Source of the DNA: Typha latifolia
Taxonomy: Eukaryota > Streptophyta > Magnoliopsida > Poales > Typhaceae
Length of the DNA stretch: 64,000 nucleotides
Direction: 5' to 3'
Assembly: GCA_019914945.1 (NCBI GenBank)
Contig: CM034109.1
Coordinates: 9,230,479-9,294,478 of the forward strand
In this document: positions 59,255-64,000 of the stretch, piece after piece
How positions within the stretch are numbered: position 1 is the stretch's first letter
How the letters are laid out: each line of letters opens with the position of its first letter
The notes under the pieces: generated by a model
Databases searched by the model: none
Seen by the model: only the letters and a program-made list of their open reading frames with translations
What the model was told of the DNA's origin: nothing
Position numbers and translations under genes: made by a program

Positions 59255-60559
59255 ATGAGATAGAGATAGTTTAGTTTATCTGACGCTTTATAGCTGTTCT
59301 GCTTATATACTTGTATAAATCCTGGATTGCCTCAGTATGCCTTTTTGAACTTCTATGTTACATTTATCCACACATTATTGAGAAGATTCATGAGCAGTGT
59401 TATGTGACACAAGTTTCCTATTGTCGCTGTTGTTAATTTCTTTTATTTCTAAAATTTAATATAAAATATTTATGCACAAAATAAATGTAATTTTATATTT
59501 AAAAATAAACATTATTTAATATAAATAATAATATTAAAAAATAAGAAACTCTGGCATATGTGTTACACAGAAGCGTAGCTGACATATATAAAAATTGTGC
59601 CCTCTGTGTAAGATTACTCGTCTTTTAAATTTCTTTAAATTTATAACTGTAAATAAATTCAGTCTATTAATCATTTTAAAATAATCGAACCCGCTTTTAA
59701 AGTTCTTATGACATACTAATTTTAATTTTAAATTAATTCTAAAATTAGCAACATCAGTATCCTATATAATTATGTTTTGTAACATACCATTTTAAGATAA
59801 CCTCCATTTTCACTCAACAATAATAGAAAGATAAGTAAGAGAAAAAAAAGAAAAACTATTATAAATTTTTCATCTAACACTATAGATAATGTATTTTGAA
59901 ATAACATGAAATCAAATCAAAGGGCTCCAAAGATAATTTCTTTTAGGCAGTAGGGCCAAGTTTTTGAATATCTTGCCCTTGTAAAGCTGAAAGGACACTG
60001 AAATGTACTTCTGATTGAAACTAAACCATAGAAGAAAACATTACAACATTAGGATGAGATAAAAATCCGAGCCAACTCGTGAGAACTTAATTTTCTAGGC
60101 ATGAGATGAAAAGAGAAAGAAAAGGTGCTAGAATTTTTTTCTTTTTTTCTTTGAAGCGAAGGAGCTGTATTCAGCTAGATGCCATCCGACCAGCTAACTA
60201 GTCAGAGAAAACAAAATGCAATAGACTACACAGATCTGGGGATCCAGTCCTAATTTGACCGTAGCTGTAACATACCATCAACGGTGATCGCCCCGTCAGC
60301 CACAAAAGGAGCTAGATGATGACAATAGATCAATTGCAGTCGCAGTGTCCTTGCCGGCCGGTAGTGGTCGACAAAGTATCCAGTACAGGAAATTCAGGCA
60401 ACTATGGCTGCAGCTGTCTGCCTCCCCGTGCTATTGGGAGTAGCTGAAAATCTACCCTTCATATATCACTTGAGCATCAATGTTCGCTACCCCACGCCTC
60501 AAAGGCTTTCTTTATTCTCCCATTGGTTTCTACTGGAACGCCTTCTTCTACCTGTTGCC
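59255..60559. other. Spacer between the tandem R3-MYB genes
   Basis: AT-rich to about 59940. 60165-60560 is more balanced and includes the leader of the second gene. The last 70 bp before its ATG (60490-60560) loosely resemble the corresponding leader at 58140-58205. Confidence 0.45.
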
Positions 60560-61761
60560 ATGGACAAGCGTCAACAAAGGAAGCAATCCAGAACTGTTGA
60601 TGATAACTTTCAAGGTCTTAAGCTGTTTCTACACTCATCCACTTCTGATTTTTTTTTTCCAAGCTTTGAGCTCACAACAGTTGTACCTTTTTTTTTTTTC
60701 TTCCTTCTCTTTTTGGTATTTTGTTTTCTGTCCTAGTTGGTAGGATTGAGTGGCAGATCGTTAACATGTCAGAACAAGAGGAAGATCTTGTTTACAGGAT
60801 GCATAAGCTGGTGGGAGAGAGGTAAAACCTCTTATACTATATCTTCTTCATCTTTCTATTTCCTTAGCATTCTTTGCTTCCTAATGTCCTTAAAGCTTCC
60901 GAAATAGCATTTGAATAATGACACTATATTATTCAGCAATCTCGCTAAAAGTATAAAAGCAATAGATTATATTCTATTTAACACCACCTTGATTTAATTG
61001 TTAGAGGTGTTACTAGCTCAGGATCTCTTATTAGCTCACAGAAGACATTTAGTTCAATCTTTTATAATCTAAACAAAACCGAAACCGAAATCTAAACCAA
61101 AACCAAAACTAAAGTAGATTACTTAGTGCTACCTGCTTTAGTCATCAAAGGCAATGAATGCTACATCAACTGCTGAGCTTTCCATTAAATGTTTGAATAA
61201 AGGTGGGCAAGTCCTTTTGTGGTTGGTCCATGCCTTTATATGCTTTATATGGAATAAAGCCCAACATCTTCTGGCCTAGACATTACTTTTACAGACTATG
61301 TACGCTGTAGCAAAATATCCTGCCTAAAGATACGGCTAATAGTACCCAAAGCAGTTAATCCCTCTTGGGTGATTGATATTAACGAACCAGTTTTTATTAA
61401 AGTTTTATTTATATATTAAACTCTTCTGCCCTTAAATGATATCATTATTACTTTGATATTATGCCCAAGTAAGTCTCAACTCAAATAATCAGTTGTTGCA
61501 TTGCCTCCTCCCAGATAATTTATTATAGAAGAAGAAGAAGAAGAAGACAAAGATTTATATTTATCGATTCCCACTTTTGTCTACATGCTACATTTAGTAC
61601 TAAATTTTTTTATCTTTCTTTCATAATATCATATATGTAGGTGGGAGCTCATAGCTGGAAGAATCCCAGGAAGGAGGCCAGAAGAAATAGAGAGGTTTTG
61701 GATAATGAGGGGTGGAAAAGGATTAACAAGAGATAGACGAGAAAAAAGAGAGGCTGCGTGA
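60560..61761 (+). CDS. R3-MYB single-repeat protein, tandem paralogue, 3 exons, 86 aa
   Basis: Exons are 60560-60614, 60737-60821 and 61641-61761; GT-AG borders, same intron phases and positions as the copy at 58205. Product: short basic N terminus (MDKRQQRKQSRTVDD), R3 repeat MSEQEEDLVYRMHKLVGERW then IAGRIPGRRPEEIERFWIMR, and a basic tail ending EKREAA. The bHLH-binding signature is exact at residues 35-54. The pair differs mainly at the N terminus, at the exon 1/2 border and in the tail, so both copies look functional and probably partly redundant. This copy reads EEDL as in Arabidopsis TRY. Confidence 0.92.
61528..61547. repeat. (GAA)n microsatellite in intron 2 of the second R3-MYB gene
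   Basis: Six to seven GAA units occur in a row, 95 bp upstream of the exon 3 acceptor. Confidence 0.9.
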
Positions 61762-62742
61762 AACTTAGGCTTGAAGATAGAGTATAATGGCATTAGTTGG
61801 CCATTTTGGATTGAACTCCTCATCGTTATTTTATTACCCTTTTCTTGGTTTAATTGTTTGTAAGTTTTATTTCATATGTAAAATAGTAAGATGCTGTCCA
61901 CTCTCTACTCATGGTTAGCTTTGCGATTCATGCTCAAAAAATAGTTTGACTTAATTCACCCTAATTTATGTATTGTTATAGACCATCATAAATATATGTA
62001 ATTAGATGAAGAGCTTATATTAATATATATTTCACTATATATATAAATATATTACAAAATATTGGCAAGCATACTATAGTATTATAATATTATGATACCT
62101 ACGTTTGGTCTCACTCTTATTTGTACGTATTCATTGATCACCTTCTCTTTGTAAGGTGTATTTGACAAAAATCCTACTGGGTGGGTTTTGGCAAATCTAC
62201 ATAAAAGTGAAAATAATTTTCAACAAACAAAAAGAGTAGGATTTGTTAATGAAGCTAAAAATAATTGCATATATAGCTTAGATTATATACAATAAAACGT
62301 GGATCGTTCGTCTGCCAGTCCACTGTTGAGATGAGGACTTCCAGATGAATAGCGGTCCTTTTTGACAAATTGATAAGGAACTTATCTGAAAGATTTGTCG
62401 AGATCCAGAAAAAGGAAACAGTGAATCCGTTAAACCTTGTAAGGATTGTGACTAAAAGTTGAAGCAAATAATTTCATCTGTGGGTCTCACCAGGAGTCGA
62501 ACACCTTAAGATTCCCTAGTTCGAATCCAACTATACTCTGTCCGTAATCTAGAATATAAAAATCTCTATCTATTTAATAAGCCCATCAAAGTATTTTAAT
62601 CCAGAAGTGTTGAAATATAAAAACATCATTCTCTAACAACAAAATTTTTATAGTAGTTGGTAGCAAACACTCTCTCATTTATTTGGCGTCTTAATCTACA
62701 ATCTCTGCTGCAAAAAAAGTTTACAAAGATAAGAAGAGATGC
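61762..62742. other. Spacer between convergent R3-MYB and chitinase-domain genes
   Basis: AT-rich. A TTCGAACTAGGGAATC / GTTCGACTCCTGG stretch on the minus strand at about 62485-62530 resembles a tRNA T-arm, but no cloverleaf is seen. It may be a SINE scrap. No gene is supported. Confidence 0.4.
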
Positions 62743-63474
62743 TCATAAAAGATCAAAAAAGTAATCCAGGCCTTGTCCAATCTCCCAGATTGATAGGCCA
62801 GTTCCCCAAGCTCGGGCTTCATCCAGACGTACTGAAATCGACATCAATGATGGATAAAACACCGCATGCCGCAGGTTGTTATGTGAATAAATGAAAAGGT
62901 GCTCGGAACTTTTCTCCTCCCACTGCAACGCCGGCCTGTGCTTCTCCAGCAATGAAATGAAGTCCCTTCCGGTGATGGCTCCACCACCTAATCCTGTTTA
63001 GTAAATTCTCGTCCAGTTGGGTCCAAGAGATGGAATGCGGTGAAAATAATATGCTCACAAGTCGCAACACGCAACAATATCCTGATTATGCAAATATTTA
63101 CCAAAATTTGAACATCTACCTTTGGATAGAAGAAAATTGTTCCCGTAAAAGTTGATTCCGAGGAAGATCATGGAAGCACGACTAGGAGAACCAAAGTCCT
63201 TATCACCAAGAAGCATGTTCAAGGAAGAACGTACCCACTTCAAAGGAGCATTTGGACCAGGATTTTGTGGTCCAGAGAAGTCATAAGTCATGAGAGAGAA
63301 ACCGTCTACAAAATCAGCAACCTGCTCAAGATCTTCTGGTCCAAAGTCATGCTCAGAGAGCTTTTCTGAATGTGGAGCCGGGATGACAAAAATCAATTCT
63401 AAATGATGATTCACATTGGTCTTCAAGTTGACTGAATGCATAGCCTCTCCCAGCTTCCTAATAAATTGAAGCGC
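62743..63474 (-). CDS. GH18 chitinase domain-containing protein 1-like, 3' end (two exons); 5' part off the window
   Basis: Two exons are visible on the minus strand, 63474-63120 and 62993-62743, joined by a GT-AG intron (SKG | LGGGAITGRDF). The sequence ALQFIRKLGEAMHSVNLK, VDGFSLMTYDFSGPQNPGPN, ASMIFLGINFYGN, HRPALQWEEKSSEHLF and WGTGLSIWEIGQGLDYFFDLL is the C-terminal half of plant CHID1-like proteins. The catalytic DxxDxDxE strand of the GH18 barrel lies upstream and is not in the window, so activity cannot be judged. 63475-64000 must be intron or unassigned: it shows an acceptor (CTATAG) and AT-rich sequence with no further exon. Confidence 0.9.
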
Positions 63475-64000
63475 CTATAGTGCACGAGAGATGCGTCATA
63501 TATATGTTGTAAAATGTACAATCTAGAACGGAAAACAAAAGGGGTATAGTATAAGATTTCTGTTTTTATATGATCAGATATACTATAGTAATTCGGTTTT
63601 TTATAGAATTCTCAACACTGCCAATTTTATGACTAGAAGAAATTTATTTTCAAAATCAGGTTGAAGTGAAAAACATAAATGATTCAGTCCTGGTAGAGCA
63701 TATAGAATGCACAAGAAAGTGGGCATCCCTATTTTGTGCATACATTACTGATTGCCACATACCAATATCAAGGTCATTATCATTTACAATTACCTTCTAG
63801 TCTATATTAGACAAGTAAAGATGAAGTCAGATTTAAATGCCAAAAGCATATTAATTGAACATAGAATTCTTCTCTAAACTTAAAACACATTGGCCTTCTT
63901 TCTGTCATAATGCTGTGCAAGAATTAGTACCAAAAAGCAAAAAGCAAAAAAAAAAAAGACAGTGAATCTCCAATCCTTTAACGTAACATAGAGCCAATTT
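63475..64000 (-). other. Intron of the chitinase-domain gene at the window edge
   Basis: The sequence beyond the acceptor at 63475 is AT-rich, with no in-frame coding continuation for the GH18 protein. The next exon lies to the right of the window. Confidence 0.6.

Noticed and set aside
60404..60743. Two overlapping ORFs over the leader and first exon of the second R3-MYB gene
   Set aside because: They read through the exon 1 donor in other frames; the spliced R3-MYB model explains the region.
62480..62535. tRNA-like T-arm words (GTTCGAATCC / GTTCGACTCC); similar words at 12733-12742 and 24758-24767
   Set aside because: No acceptor, D-arm or anticodon arm could be paired around them, so no tRNA gene is called. 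SINE fragments remain possible.
1..64000. CRISPR arrays, operons, bacterial-type systems, rRNA genes
   Set aside because: No spaced direct repeats, no polycistronic arrangement and no rRNA-like sequence. The window is plant nuclear DNA.

Overview
The window is nuclear DNA of a flowering plant. Coding exons are separated by AT-rich GT-AG introns, and every recognisable product belongs to a plant family: an ABCG transporter, a BAHD acyltransferase, a UGT, a plastid sigma factor, an EDR4-like protein and TRY/CPC-type R3-MYBs. Very GC-rich coding in several genes (ABCG, UGT, DUF7722-like) against AT-rich spacers suggests a monocot. The species cannot be named from the sequence alone.

Layout. 1-10.6 kb (-): the 5' part of a CofD/YvcK-like gene with a 5.5 kb intron, which contains a complete non-autonomous hAT-like transposon with an 8-bp target-site duplication. 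11.8-13.6 kb (-): a two-exon BAHD acyltransferase. 16.1-17.9 kb (+): an intronless ABCG half-transporter, closest to ABCG10. 18.2-18.4 kb (-): a small DUF7722-like gene. 18.4-21.3 kb: unrecognised, gene-poor DNA. 21.8-24.1 kb (+): a DUF1221 protein kinase-like gene whose DFG aspartate is lost. 25.3-30.5 kb (-): an eight-exon mitochondrial adenine nucleotide carrier (ADNT1-like). 32.1-32.4 kb (-): a small plant protein. 35.0-39.0 kb (+): an EDR4-like zinc-ribbon protein with internal repeats. 41.0-44.3 kb (+): a seven-exon GABA transporter 1-like gene. 44.5-48.3 kb (+): UGT72-like remnants, consisting of one heavily deleted pseudogene and one nearly whole copy killed by an out-of-frame deletion. 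48.8-53.2 kb (+): the nucleoporin SEH1. 53.9-57.0 kb (+): the plastid sigma factor SIG5/SIGE. 58.2-61.8 kb (+): a tandem pair of single-repeat R3-MYB genes. 62.7-63.5 kb (-): the 3' end of a GH18 chitinase-domain protein that continues off the right edge.

The genes form no operon-like or clustered pathway. They are independent housekeeping, transport, signalling and regulatory genes. Exon structures were built by matching reading frame, GT-AG borders and remembered family conservation. In every complete multi-exon gene the phases add up to one open frame.

No new biological system was found. The points most worth a second look are the hAT-like element with its internal hairpin tandem repeats, the complementary damage in the two UGT copies, the kinase-like protein with a degenerate catalytic core, the roughly 90-residue repeats in the EDR4-like protein, and the R3-MYB pair.
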